Assembly (NCBI GenBank): GCA_035653295.1
Contig: DASRCB010000174.1
Location: 30,584-94,583 of the forward strand
DNA: 64,000 nt
DNA from: DASRCB01 sp035653295
GTDB taxonomy: Bacteria; Acidobacteriota; Terriglobia; Bryobacterales; Bryobacteraceae
Direction: 5' to 3'
Made by a program: the position numbers and the translations under genes. Positions 8,917 to 17,667 of the stretch are shown in pieces (within the stretch, counting starts at the first letter, position 1; each line of letters opens with the position of its first letter). The notes under the pieces were generated by a model that searched no databases, had not been told where the DNA came from, and was given only the letters and a program-made list of their open reading frames with translations.

Positions 8917-9369
8917 TCAGCCCACCCGCGCCGGCGTGAGCGGCCGCTTGTCCGTGCCCGCGCCCTTCAGCCGGCTGCGCGCCCAGTCGGCGACGAGCCG
9001 ATCCGATTTGCAAATGTGCTGGTCCAGCCACTCGCGCAGAAAGCGCATGGTCTCGAGCGTCAGCGCCAGCTCGCCTTTGCTGCCCATCGCTTTCTGCAGC
9101 TCGACCACTTTGGCCGTGAGAGCATCATGCTCCGCTTTGTGCTCCCTGAAAGTCGGGTATGCCGAGCCGCGCATCAGCGTTTCCTCATGCCGAAAATGCG
9201 TGACGGTGTATTCGGCCAGCTCGCCAAAAAGAGATTTCAGGACGGCGCCACCCTGCCCGGCGGCCATGGCGATGTGCAGCTTTTCAGCCATCGCGAACAG
9301 CCGCTTGTGCTCCTGATCGATCGGCGGACACGCCAGGTCGTATTTGTCGCTCCAAAGGAAGAAAGCCAT
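8917..9369 (-). CDS. Bacteriohemerythrin
   Basis: A 150-residue protein with the di-iron hemerythrin signature: H in PPIDQEHKRLF, H-E in THFRHEETLM, HKAEHD, and a C-terminal WLDQHICKSDRL. The ligand set HxxxE plus HxxxxD matches O2-binding bacteriohemerythrins, which store or deliver oxygen or sense it. The C-terminal 15 residues extend past the usual end. It lies downstream of another hemerythrin-like gene on the same strand, 71 bp away, so both may be expressed together. Confidence 0.92.
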   Translation of the reverse strand: MAFFLWSDKYDLACPPIDQEHKRLFAMAEKLHIAMAAGQGGAVLKSLFGELAEYTVTHFRHEETLMRGSAYPTFREHKAEHDALTAKVVELQKAMGSKGELALTLETMRFLREWLDQHICKSDRLVADWARSRLKGAGTDKRPLTPARVG

Positions 9370-9440
9370 GCTTTCTTATCGGTGCGGAGTTCCGCGCCTT
9401 GAGTGCCGCTGCCACAGGCTGGAAACGTGGCCTGCAGAAC

Positions 9441-10013
9441 TCAAGCGGCTGAGCGGGGTTGAATTTCTTCCTGCAGCCGGCGCCGCGCACGCATCTCGCT
9501 GCCGACAGCGGCCAGTTCCTGCGCGTCCAGCATCCGGCCGGCCAGAGGAAACAGCTCGTTGTCCTCGGTTGCGATATGACGTTGATAGAAGGTCCGCAGA
9601 TCGCACAGCAACTCCGTCATCCGCGCCGCATCCACCGGGGTCAAACTGCCTTGCGCAAGCCACCTGCGGCCGAGGCGCTCGATTTCCTCGTGCGCGGCGT
9701 TTGCCTGCTCATGGCCATCCTCGAGTTCCGCGATCATGGCCAGAGCCACGGGGTCACCTACCGCCGCGTGCTCCATCAGGCGCGGGAACAGGGAATCCTC
9801 TTCGTCCTCGGTGTGCCGCGGCGCGGCGTCGCGGAAATAATTCAGCGCTCCTTCAAGAGCGGTCCGCTCATCGGCGCCAAGCGGTGCGCCCTGTTTCGCA
9901 TCGCTCATCCTGAAAAGGGTCTCCAGGAATCGCTCGATTCGGCGATGGCAATCCTTCAGGAGTCCGATCGGATCGGCGAACGTGGCGGCAGTCTGACCTA
10001 TCTGCACCGGCAT
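9441..10013 (-). CDS. Hemerythrin HHE cation-binding domain protein
   Basis: A 190-residue helical protein of the HHE type, with DCHRRIERFLE at the start, PRHTEDEEDSLFPRL centrally, and YQRHIATEDNELFPLA near the end. These His/Glu clusters bind a di-iron site. Such proteins respond to O2, nitric oxide or iron stress. The ATG at 10013 is preceded on the minus strand by TATGAT (10020-10025) with only 6 nt between, which would put transcription start at the ATG itself. It is divergent from the M16 operon, whose palindromic motif lies in the shared 106-bp spacer. Confidence 0.87.
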   Translation of the reverse strand: MPVQIGQTAATFADPIGLLKDCHRRIERFLETLFRMSDAKQGAPLGADERTALEGALNYFRDAAPRHTEDEEDSLFPRLMEHAAVGDPVALAMIAELEDGHEQANAAHEEIERLGRRWLAQGSLTPVDAARMTELLCDLRTFYQRHIATEDNELFPLAGRMLDAQELAAVGSEMRARRRLQEEIQPRSAA

Positions 10014-10045
10014 ACTGTAATCATACGCCAGTTGCGACCATAAAG

Positions 10046-10066
10046 AAAGTACTTTTTAATGCAAAG
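10046..10066 (+). promoter_or_regulatory. Palindromic operator-like motif, copy 1
   Basis: AAAGTACTTT (10046-10055) is a perfect 10-bp palindrome followed after 7 nt by AAAG (10063-10066). The same plan, with the same 7-nt spacing, occurs at 12863 in front of the next transcription unit. It lies between the divergent HHE hemerythrin gene and the M16 operon. The regulator is not identifiable from this window. Confidence 0.5.
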
Positions 10067-10119
10067 CGAACGAATCGGCATCTCGCACGTCCTACTCAGT
10101 TTCGGGGGGAGGCTCCATA

Positions 10120-11502
10120 TTGCTTAGAACTCTGACTGCCGCCGTCATGGCGCTGCCCATCATCATGCCCGCGGCCGCCGCCGACCGCTTCACCGTTCCG
10201 GTCGAATACTACAAGCTGCCCAATGGGCTCCGGGTGATCCTGTCGCCCGACTCCACGGCTCCCACCGTAGTAACGGCGGTCTACTACCACATCGGCTTCC
10301 GCGTGGAGCCGAAGGACCGCACCGGGTTCGCACACCTGTTCGAACACATGATGTTCCAGGGCTCGCAAAACCTGGGCAAAATGGAGTTCGTCCGCCTCGT
10401 GCAGCAGAATGGCGGCATCCTGAACGGCTCCACCCGTTTCGATTTCACCAACTACTTCGAGGTCCTGCCCTCCAACAAGCTGGAAACGGCCCTTTGGGCC
10501 GAAGCGGACCGCATGAAGGGCCTCGCGATCACCAGCGAGAATCTGACGAATCAGCAGGGCGTCGTGGGCAACGAGGTGAAAGTAAACGTGCTGAATCAGC
10601 CTTACGGCGGGTTTCCGTGGCTGTGGATGCCACAGTACGCCAACCAGAACTGGTACAACTCACACAACTTCTATGGCGACCTGAAGGACATCGAAGCAGC
10701 GAAGCTGGACGAAGTGCAGGCCTTCTTCAAAACCTACTACGCTCCCAATAACGCCGCCCTGGCCATCGTGGGCGACTTCGATCCGAAAGACGCCAGGGCT
10801 CTGGTAGCGAAATACTTCAGCTCAATTCCGAAAGCTGAAGTACCGCCCCTGCCCGACCTGACCGAACCGCGGCAGGAGAAAGAGAAAACGGTGACGCACA
10901 CCGACCCGCTGGCCACCCGCCCGGCGCTGGCCTTCAGTTATCACATGCCGCCGCGCAACACGCCGGCATACTGGGCCATGGGGTTGATCGATCAGATGCT
11001 GGCCCAGGGCGACGACAGCCTCCTGTACCAGGAGCTGGTCAAGAAACGGGGTTATACCGGCGGCGTCAGCGCAGGGATCAACGAGCTCGGCAATATGTTC
11101 AATTACGATGGCCCCATGCTGTGGACCGTGTCCCTGATCCACGACCCCGGCGTGAATCCGCAGGATATTCTGAACGCCGCCGACGGGGTAATCGAACGGC
11201 TGCAATCGCAACCCGTGGATCGCAAGCTCGTGGACCGCAGTCTGACCAAGCTCCGCTCCCATCTCTATGACGATCTGACCCGCTTTGCCGGCTTCGGCCG
11301 CGCCGACCTGCTGGCCTCGTTCGCCTTGTTCGATGACGATCCGGCGCGGATCAACGCGCTCGAAACCCAGTTGCGGAGCGTCACGCCGGAGCTGGTTCAG
11401 AAAACGGCGCGCGAGTATCTGCGCACCGGCAACCGCACCGTCCTGATCTGGAAAGCCGGAGCGGCGAAAACTGAAGACACCAAATCAGGAGGGGTGCAAT
11501 GA
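10120..11502 (+). CDS. M16 family zinc peptidase, catalytic subunit
   Basis: A 460-residue protein starting at TTG 10120, supported by a strong GGGGGGAGG ribosome binding site at 10104-10112 and by the signal peptide that follows immediately (cleavage near AAAADR, residues 18-22). It has the inverted zinc motif HLFEH (His72, Glu75, His76) and the third ligand Glu152, exactly 76 residues after His76 as in M16 enzymes. Exported M16B peptidases of this form work with a second, non-catalytic homolog, and that partner is the next gene, overlapping by 4 nt. Probable role: degradation of short peptides in the periplasm. Confidence 0.93.
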   Translation: MLRTLTAAVMALPIIMPAAAADRFTVPVEYYKLPNGLRVILSPDSTAPTVVTAVYYHIGFRVEPKDRTGFAHLFEHMMFQGSQNLGKMEFVRLVQQNGGILNGSTRFDFTNYFEVLPSNKLETALWAEADRMKGLAITSENLTNQQGVVGNEVKVNVLNQPYGGFPWLWMPQYANQNWYNSHNFYGDLKDIEAAKLDEVQAFFKTYYAPNNAALAIVGDFDPKDARALVAKYFSSIPKAEVPPLPDLTEPRQEKEKTVTHTDPLATRPALAFSYHMPPRNTPAYWAMGLIDQMLAQGDDSLLYQELVKKRGYTGGVSAGINELGNMFNYDGPMLWTVSLIHDPGVNPQDILNAADGVIERLQSQPVDRKLVDRSLTKLRSHLYDDLTRFAGFGRADLLASFALFDDDPARINALETQLRSVTPELVQKTAREYLRTGNRTVLIWKAGAAKTEDTKSGGVQ

Positions 11503-12863
11503 AACGCCTCACTTTTGCGCTGACGATTGCATCGTTCATGGTGGCGGCCAAAGAGGCGCCCCCGCAGGGGACCGCGCCGCGACCGTTCCACCTGCCGAAG
11601 ACCGACGATTTCGTATTGCCCAATGGCATGCAGGTCACCATCGTGCCTTATGGAATCGTCCCCAAAGTCACCATCCTGGCATTCATCGACGCTGGAGCTC
11701 TGTACGAGCCGTCCGGCCAGGTCTGGATGTCCAAACTAACCGCAAAGCTGCTCAAGGAGGGTGCGGGAAAGCGCAGCGCGGAGGCTCTGGCCAGCGATGT
11801 GGCCGATATGGGCGGGCAACTGGATACCGGCGCGGATGCCGATTACGCAGTCGCCGGCGGGGATGTGCTCTCCGACGCCGGCCCTCGTTTCATCGCGCTC
11901 CTCGCCGATGTGCTGAAGAACCCCACCCTGCCCGAATCCGAGCTGAAGCGGCTGAAGGCCGACCTGGCGCGCGATCTCGCGGTCGCAAAATCCTCGCCCC
12001 AGAGCCTGGCTCGGGAGCGCTTCCTCGAAACGGTCTTTCCCGACCACCCCTATGGCCGCGTTTTCCCATCCGACGCTGCGCTGGCCGGCTACACCATCGA
12101 TCAGGTGAAAGCGTTCTACAACGCCAACTACGCCGCCGCGCGAACCCACTTGTATGTTGCCGGCAGGCTTGACCCGGGTCTGCGCGACGCCATCCGCGCC
12201 AGCTTTGCAGATTGGAAAAAAGGCGCCGCGCCGGACGAAAAATCGCCCGCCGGCGTGAAGGCCCGCTCGCTGCAGGTGATTGACCGGCCGGGAGCAGCGC
12301 AATCGACCCTGTATATGGGACTGCCCGTAGCCGCCCCGGCAAGCGCCGACTATATTCCCGAAGATGTCATGAACCAGCTTCTTGGCGGCTCCTTTGCCTC
12401 ACGCATCACCACGAATATTCGTGAGCAGAAAGGCTACACCTATTCACCGCGAAGCGTGATCGGGACGCGCGGAAGAACAGCTTACTGGGTGGAGCAGGCC
12501 GACGTAACGACCGCCGTCACCGGCCCGTCGCTGAAGGAGATTTTCGGCGAGATCGACCGCCTGCGGAAGGAAGCCCCGACCAAACCGGAGCTGTCCGGCA
12601 TCCAGACGTATATGTCCGGAATCTTCGTGCTCAGCAACACCGTTTCGCCGAACGCGGTCATCAACCAGCTGCACTTTGTCGATTCCCAGAAGCTGGACCG
12701 CTCGTGGCTCAGCACCTACGTACAGAAGGTGAACGAGGTCAAGCCGGAGGATATCCAGCGCCTCGCCGAGACGGAGCTGGTGCCATCGAAGATGACCATC
12801 GTAGTGGTCGGCGATACCGCGAAGATCGGTGATCAGTTGAAGCCGTATCAAACGACCGAGTAA
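11499..12863 (+). CDS. M16 family peptidase-like protein, non-catalytic partner
   Basis: A 454-residue homolog of the preceding gene, with a signal peptide and the same two-domain M16 fold (PNGMQVTIVPYG near the start, NQLLGGSFASRI in the second half). Where the zinc motif should stand it reads KLTAKLLKEGAG, so it cannot bind the metal. In heterodimeric bacterial M16B enzymes the metal site is in one chain and the other closes the chamber; the ATGA overlap with the catalytic gene fits a 1:1 complex. The conserved R/Y residues near the C-terminus are partly visible (REQKGYTYSP). It ends at the palindromic motif that precedes the next gene. Confidence 0.9.
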   Translation: MKRLTFALTIASFMVAAKEAPPQGTAPRPFHLPKTDDFVLPNGMQVTIVPYGIVPKVTILAFIDAGALYEPSGQVWMSKLTAKLLKEGAGKRSAEALASDVADMGGQLDTGADADYAVAGGDVLSDAGPRFIALLADVLKNPTLPESELKRLKADLARDLAVAKSSPQSLARERFLETVFPDHPYGRVFPSDAALAGYTIDQVKAFYNANYAAARTHLYVAGRLDPGLRDAIRASFADWKKGAAPDEKSPAGVKARSLQVIDRPGAAQSTLYMGLPVAAPASADYIPEDVMNQLLGGSFASRITTNIREQKGYTYSPRSVIGTRGRTAYWVEQADVTTAVTGPSLKEIFGEIDRLRKEAPTKPELSGIQTYMSGIFVLSNTVSPNAVINQLHFVDSQKLDRSWLSTYVQKVNEVKPEDIQRLAETELVPSKMTIVVVGDTAKIGDQLKPYQTTE

Positions 12864-12898
12864 AAGTACTTTACATTAGAAAGTACGCGGGCTATACT
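12863..12898 (+). promoter_or_regulatory. Promoter overlapped by palindromic operator-like motif, copy 2
   Basis: AAAGTACTTT (12863-12872) is followed after 7 nt by AAAGTAC (12880-12886). A sigma70-type promoter overlaps it: -35 TTTACA (12870-12875), 17-nt spacer, -10 TATACT (12893-12898). A protein bound to the palindrome would cover the -35 element. The -10 ends 6 nt before ATG 12905, which predicts a leaderless transcript. Confidence 0.6.
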
Positions 12899-12904
12899 CG
12901 GCTC

Positions 12905-13234
12905 ATGGCCAGAACCGTTGCCGCATGGGTCTGCTGGGCAGTTGCCGTTCCGCTCCTGATGCGCTATGAACTGCACACCGACGATGCCGGTGTCGAAGTG
13001 GCGTTCCTGCTTCTGATAACGGGCCTGCTCGGGTTCCTCCATCCACGGCACGCCTGGCTTTGGGCCGTCCTGACCGGGCCGTGCATACCGCTCGCGCAGG
13101 TATTCTTCGGCAAACCGGCGGCCGCCGCCGGGCTGCTGCTCCTCGCCGCCGTGACGACGGCCATCTCCCTGGCCGGAAGCTACGGCGGAGCACTGCTCGC
13201 CATCGCCGCCTTTGGCCGCCGCAACGCCGCTTGA
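12905..13234 (+). CDS. Small integral membrane protein of unknown function
   Basis: Codes for 109 residues, mostly hydrophobic, with three or four likely membrane spans (about residues 5-20, 28-45, 49-66 and 71-103) and short charged loops (RYELHTDD, HPRHAW). No known motif was recognised. It has no visible ribosome binding site; a good promoter ends just before the ATG, so it may be translated from a leaderless mRNA. The promoter carries the same palindrome as the M16 operon upstream, suggesting joint control. It is convergent with the ADOP permease gene. Confidence 0.62.
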   Translation: MARTVAAWVCWAVAVPLLMRYELHTDDAGVEVAFLLLITGLLGFLHPRHAWLWAVLTGPCIPLAQVFFGKPAAAAGLLLLAAVTTAISLAGSYGGALLAIAAFGRRNAA

Positions 13235-13276
13235 TCGAGTGGCGCCGTCGTGTTGCCTCGCGCAGGTGGTGAGGTA

Positions 13277-15751
13277 TTACTCCGTCCTCAACGCCTGAAC
13301 TACGTCGACTCGAGCCGCGCGCGCTGCGGGAATCGCGGATGCGGTGACCGCGGCGATCAGCAGTATCAGAGCTGCGCCGGTAAGCGGCAGCACCCCTGGC
13401 GTCTTCAGATCCGCCAGCAAAGCGCCCGCGAAATACGCCAGCCACACGCCCGCGCCGAAGCCCAGGGCAAGTCCGCCGAGCGCCATGGCGACGCCCTCGG
13501 CGATGACGCGCAGCAGTAAATGGCGCGGCTGCGATCCGACAGCGAGGCGTATGCCAAACTCGCGCGTGCGGCCGCTGACGGAAAATGCCAGCACGCCCGC
13601 GACCCCCACCACGGCGATCAGCAGCGCCACGCCGGCGAACACGCTGAACACGGTCGCGTTCAACCGTTCCGTGGAGAGCACCTCGGCGCGAACGTCGTCC
13701 AGCGTCGCGGCCCGTTCCACCGGCTGGTTTGCGGACAGCTCGTGCATGATCCGTGTGATGGGTTTAACCAGCGAATACGGGTTTGCGCTCGCGTGCACCA
13801 GCAGTCGGCCGCCTCCCAGAAACTGCTCCTGATCGAAGGGATGGTAGACGATCATGGTGGGCTTCGGCACGAGATCCGCGGTATCGATGTCCGGCACGAT
13901 GCCGACAATGCGGCGCGGTTCGGCAATACCCGGGGCAGGAGCGAACCGCAGCAATGGATCGGTCCATGTGATGGTGTGATTCAGGGCGTCGCCTTTGGGG
14001 AACATGCGCCGCGCGAGGCTCTCGCTGACGATGGCGACAAGCTCGCCGCCGTGTCGATCGGCGTCGGTGAAATCGCGGCCTTCAAGGATCGGCCGGCCGA
14101 GAGTGGCGAAATAGCCCGGCGTGACGACCTCGAATGACGCCCGCGGATGTTCCTCGCCCGGCCCGGGAACTCGGCCGTCGATGCCGAACTCGGGTGTAAA
14201 AAAGTTCTGGTCGCGCCACGGAACGGATGAGCTTACGGTCACGTTCACCACGCTCGGCAGGGAACTGATCCGGCGCGCGGCTTCGCGGTAGTAATTCACG
14301 ATCTGGCCCGGTGTCTTACCGTCGCGCACGACAGGAACGTTGACCGCCAGCAGATGCGACGTATCGAGGCCCGTCTGCACCAGCTCGAGCGAAAGCAGGG
14401 TCCGCACCGTAGCCGCCGATCCCGCTACAAGCACGAACGAGGCGGCGATCTGGATCAGTGCGAAGACCTTGAGCTTCCGGTTGCCACCGCCGGCGATGCG
14501 AGGGCTCCCGATGGCCAGCCCGAAAGCCTGCGCGCTTCCGGATGAGGGGAGGCGCGGAACATACGCCAGCAGAGCGGCGGCGATGACGGCGAGTCCGGCG
14601 CCGACCCAGAGCATGCTCGAATCGACGGTGAGGTCAAGAGCACGTACCGAATAGCGCGAGGCATAACGCGCCAGCACCTTGACCATCGGCGTCGCGATGG
14701 CCACCCCGAGCCCCGCGCCGGCAACGCAGAGCATCAGACTCTCGGCCAACAGAATGCGGCGAAGGGCAGAGCGGCTGGCGCCCAAAGCGGCGCGGATGCC
14801 AAGTTCTCCCTCGCGCCGCATGGTGCGGGCCAGAATCAGGTTGGCCACGTTGGAGCAGGCGATCACGAATACCAGCACCGAGGCGGCCATCAGGACCAGC
14901 AGAATGGTTCGCGCTTTCGACGTGAGCTCGTCGCGCAGACGCGTGGCGCTGATCCGATAGTCGGCTTTCTCCGGATACGATTCCGGGTGCTCCTTTTTCA
15001 TTGCGCCGTAGACCGCCTGAAGCTCCGCGCGCGCCGTTTCCAGATCGGTTCCAGGTGCCAGCCGCGCAAACAATTCGGTCATGCGGTGCTCGCGGCCGGT
15101 AATCATGGTCGCCGAAAGATGGTGTGCGCTGGTTACGACGTTCGCGATGATCTCCGTGTCCTGCGGATAAGGAACGCACGGCTCCAGCACTCCCACGATC
15201 GTGGCGGGACGCGTGTCGATGAACGAACTGAGGCGCACCGTTTTGCCGATCACAGATCGGTCGCGATTCAGGGCCGTGGACCAAAATCGATACGTCAGAA
15301 CAGCCACGCCCGGGGCCCTGGGGCCGTCATCGTGCGCATCGAGCAGGCGGCCGAGGACCGGGTGCAGCCCCATGACCTGGAAGTAAGAGCCGCCAACCAC
15401 TCCGGCTCGAACCGTGCGCGGCTCGCCGAGGCCCATCATCGTGAAGCCAATGACGGAGAAGTCGCCGAACGAGCTGAAGCTCTTCATGCGAGTGCGCAGG
15501 TCGTCGATGTCCGGGATTGAGAAGGTAGCGTTGTCGCCGCCGGCGGTCTGGCGGATGTAGATGAGCCGGCTCTCGTCCCGATTCACCAGCGGGCGCAGGA
15601 GGATGCCGCGCACGAGGCTGAACATCGCTGCATTCGCGCCAATGCCGAGGGCCAGAGTCGCAACCACGGCTATGGTCAGTCCTTTGGCCCGTCGCAGCGA
15701 GCGCGCGCTGACCTTTAAATCGTTCAGGAACGACGACAAACCATCCATCAT
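13277..15751 (-). CDS. ADOP-type ABC permease (MacB/FtsX duplicated), first of four
   Basis: About 824 residues from ATG 15751; a GTG at 15820 would add 23 residues, but 15751 has a GAGG site just upstream and gives the usual ADOP start. The layout is duplicated: a first membrane span at about 25-47 (with LALGIGANAAMFS), a MacB-like periplasmic domain, an FtsX core near 280-400 with the ACSNVANLILAR motif, then a second span near 425, a second periplasmic domain and a final FtsX core (about 700-824, ending VDVVQALRTE). Orphan permeases of this kind have no adjacent ATPase, as here. They are characteristic of Acidobacteriota; substrate unknown. Confidence 0.9.
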   Translation of the reverse strand: MMDGLSSFLNDLKVSARSLRRAKGLTIAVVATLALGIGANAAMFSLVRGILLRPLVNRDESRLIYIRQTAGGDNATFSIPDIDDLRTRMKSFSSFGDFSVIGFTMMGLGEPRTVRAGVVGGSYFQVMGLHPVLGRLLDAHDDGPRAPGVAVLTYRFWSTALNRDRSVIGKTVRLSSFIDTRPATIVGVLEPCVPYPQDTEIIANVVTSAHHLSATMITGREHRMTELFARLAPGTDLETARAELQAVYGAMKKEHPESYPEKADYRISATRLRDELTSKARTILLVLMAASVLVFVIACSNVANLILARTMRREGELGIRAALGASRSALRRILLAESLMLCVAGAGLGVAIATPMVKVLARYASRYSVRALDLTVDSSMLWVGAGLAVIAAALLAYVPRLPSSGSAQAFGLAIGSPRIAGGGNRKLKVFALIQIAASFVLVAGSAATVRTLLSLELVQTGLDTSHLLAVNVPVVRDGKTPGQIVNYYREAARRISSLPSVVNVTVSSSVPWRDQNFFTPEFGIDGRVPGPGEEHPRASFEVVTPGYFATLGRPILEGRDFTDADRHGGELVAIVSESLARRMFPKGDALNHTITWTDPLLRFAPAPGIAEPRRIVGIVPDIDTADLVPKPTMIVYHPFDQEQFLGGGRLLVHASANPYSLVKPITRIMHELSANQPVERAATLDDVRAEVLSTERLNATVFSVFAGVALLIAVVGVAGVLAFSVSGRTREFGIRLAVGSQPRHLLLRVIAEGVAMALGGLALGFGAGVWLAYFAGALLADLKTPGVLPLTGAALILLIAAVTASAIPAARAARVDVVQALRTE

Positions 15752-16078
15752 CCGCCACCTCACGCCGTAAGCTCTACGGCAGGCTTCTTCGGCAAGTCTG
15801 TCACCCGTGCAATTCCTCACAAATCAAAGGTAGTTAGCTTCGCTGAGCGAGCGCCCGGGTGTCCGTTTTCGGAATTCCGCGTCCGCGCGGGGCCAGGCGG
15901 CGCGAGCAACGTCAGGATGCCGGAAGGGACGAACCGCGCGACGTCCCCCACCGTACTGCGCAACCATACTCAGCGAGACCCTCGCGAAGCGGCGCAAATC
16001 CCTGCGAACGAATGGTTTGTCTTGGTGCCCCACTTGCACGTGGTTGTGTGCGCTGCCTGGGTCGTAAAGGAGGCCATT
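15752..16078. other. Divergent intergenic region between ADOP permease and CoA-transferase operon
   Basis: No convincing gene here. It contains the upstream GTG alternative of the ADOP gene (15820) and, at its right end, the strong AAAGGAGG ribosome binding site (16066-16073) of the CoA-transferase gene. I could not identify a clear -35/-10 pair, although the five-gene operon must be transcribed from here. Confidence 0.55.
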
Positions 16079-17407
16079 ATGCGCTGGATCGAATCGTATC
16101 GCGCAAAACGAATGACCGCCGACGAGGCGGTGCAGGTCGTCCGCTCCGGCAACCGCGTCTGGATTCACGAAGGGTGCGGAACTCCTCAGGTTCTGGTCGA
16201 TGCGCTCATGGGCCGCGCCCTCGAACTCCGTAACGTCGAACTCTGCCACATGCTGACCTTCGGTCAGGCGCCTTACACGTGGCCGGAGTTCGAGATGAAC
16301 TTCCGTCATAACGGCCTGTTCCTCGGTGGCAATACGCGGGATGCCGTCGCCGAAGGCCGGGCCGACTACACTCCCATTTTCCTGAGCGAGATCGAAGCCC
16401 TGTTCCAGAGCGGGCAGCTTTCCATAGATGTCGCCCTGATCCAGACCGGCCCCCCCGATCAGTACGGGTTCGTGAGCCTCGGCACCAGCGTCGATTGCAC
16501 CCTCACCGCCGCTCGCTGCGCGAAGTACGTCATCGCCGAAGTCAATCGCCAGATGCCGCGTACCCACGGAGACACGTTCCTCCCGGTGGATCGCATTTCC
16601 GCCTTTGTCGAGACCAATCGGCCGCTGCTCCAGCTGCCTGTAGAAGCGCCCACCTCCGTGCAGCACGCCATCGCCCGGAACGTTGCCTCGCTCATCCCGG
16701 ACGGCGCGGTGCTGCAGACCGGCATCGGCGCCGTCGCCGACGCGGTGCTGAGCAGTCTGAAAGACCGGCGCGCCCTCGGCGTGCACAGCGAGATGTGCTC
16801 CGACGGCGTTATCGACCTGATCGAAGCGGGAGTGCTCACGGGCGAGCTGAAAAACATCCATCGCGGCAAGATCGTGATCGGTTTCGTCCTCGGCACGAAG
16901 CGCCTCTTCGACTTCATCCACGAAAACCCCATGTTCGAGATGCACCCCACCTTCTACACCAACGACCCGTTCATCATCGCCGCGAACGACCGTATGGTGG
17001 CCATCAACTCCGCCCTGCAGGTGGACCTGACCGGCCAGGTGTGCGCCGATTCCATCGGTACAAAACCGTACAGCGGCTTCGGCGGGCAGGTGGACTTCAT
17101 TCGCGGCGCGGCGCGCTCCAAAGGCGGCAAGCCGATCATTGCCCTGCCTTCCACCGCCTGTCATGAGACGGTTTCGCGCATCGCGCCCATGCTCGACCGG
17201 GGCGCCGGGGTGGTCACATCCCGCGGCGATGTCCATTACGTGGTCACCGAATACGGCATCGCGTACCTGCACGGCAAAACCCTGCGCCAGCGCGCGGAGG
17301 CGCTCATCGCCATCGCCCATCCGAAATTCCACAACGAGCTGTTCGAGTACGCGGAGAAGACCCACCTGCTCGACACCCGAGGCGCGCTCGCTCTCCAGGA
17401 GGCTTGA
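16079..17407 (+). CDS. Acyl-CoA:carboxylate CoA-transferase (acetyl-CoA hydrolase/4-hydroxybutyrate CoA-transferase family)
   Basis: Codes for 442 residues from ATG 16079, set by AAAGGAGG at 16066-16073; the open frame runs further upstream but without homology. It belongs to the family I CoA-transferases of the 4-hydroxybutyrate/acetyl-CoA hydrolase type. Glu238 in GVHSEM is the probable catalytic glutamate that forms the glutamyl-CoA intermediate, at the position I recall for the clostridial 4-hydroxybutyrate enzyme. The C-terminal half has the YSGFGGQVDFIRGA glycine-rich CoA-binding region. As first gene of an operon with a 2-oxoacid:ferredoxin oxidoreductase and an aminotransferase, its natural acyl groups are likely branched-chain (isobutyryl, isovaleryl); this is inference from context. 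Confidence 0.88.
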   Translation: MRWIESYRAKRMTADEAVQVVRSGNRVWIHEGCGTPQVLVDALMGRALELRNVELCHMLTFGQAPYTWPEFEMNFRHNGLFLGGNTRDAVAEGRADYTPIFLSEIEALFQSGQLSIDVALIQTGPPDQYGFVSLGTSVDCTLTAARCAKYVIAEVNRQMPRTHGDTFLPVDRISAFVETNRPLLQLPVEAPTSVQHAIARNVASLIPDGAVLQTGIGAVADAVLSSLKDRRALGVHSEMCSDGVIDLIEAGVLTGELKNIHRGKIVIGFVLGTKRLFDFIHENPMFEMHPTFYTNDPFIIAANDRMVAINSALQVDLTGQVCADSIGTKPYSGFGGQVDFIRGAARSKGGKPIIALPSTACHETVSRIAPMLDRGAGVVTSRGDVHYVVTEYGIAYLHGKTLRQRAEALIAIAHPKFHNELFEYAEKTHLLDTRGALALQEA

Positions 17408-17410
17408 TCC

Positions 17411-17656
17411 ATGGATAAGGGAAGCGTCACCATCAATGCGGAGGAATGCAAGGGCTGCGGACTCTGCGTCGGCGCCTGCGTCCCTGGCCTTCTGCGCCTT
17501 TCCGATCATCTGAACCGCTGCGGCTATCACCCGGTCTGGTACGAGGGGCACGGCTGCAGCGGTTGCGGCCTGTGCTTCTATGCCTGCCCCGAACCGGGCT
17601 CCATAACCGTCTACAAGCGCGCGCGAGTGCCTGTGCCGGAGCTTACCGCCGCTTAG
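17411..17656 (+). CDS. korD: 2-oxoacid:ferredoxin oxidoreductase, delta (2[4Fe-4S] ferredoxin) subunit
   Basis: An 81-residue protein with two complete [4Fe-4S] motifs, [11 protein letters not shown] and [15 protein letters not shown]. This is the ferredoxin-like delta subunit of four-part keto-acid oxidoreductases, which takes electrons from the TPP centre to an external ferredoxin. It starts 3 nt after the CoA-transferase stop and ends 11 nt before the alpha subunit. A ferredoxin with an unrelated role is conceivable, but the neighbours make the delta-subunit role very likely. The KorD symbol follows family naming; a branched-chain (VOR-type) substrate is equally possible. Confidence 0.88.
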   Translation: MDKGSVTINAEECKGCGLCVGACVPGLLRLSDHLNRCGYHPVWYEGHGCSGCGLCFYACPEPGSITVYKRARVPVPELTAA

Positions 17657-17667
17657 GAGACCCCCTC

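Noticed and set aside
13250..13519. Small plus-strand frame at the end of the first ADOP gene
   Set aside because: It overlaps the conserved C-terminus of the permease and is Arg/Gln-rich like other shadows.
15824..17551. A 575-codon antisense frame over the CoA-transferase
   Set aside because: The plus-strand enzyme has a strong ribosome binding site and catalytic Glu; the antisense protein shows no family pattern.
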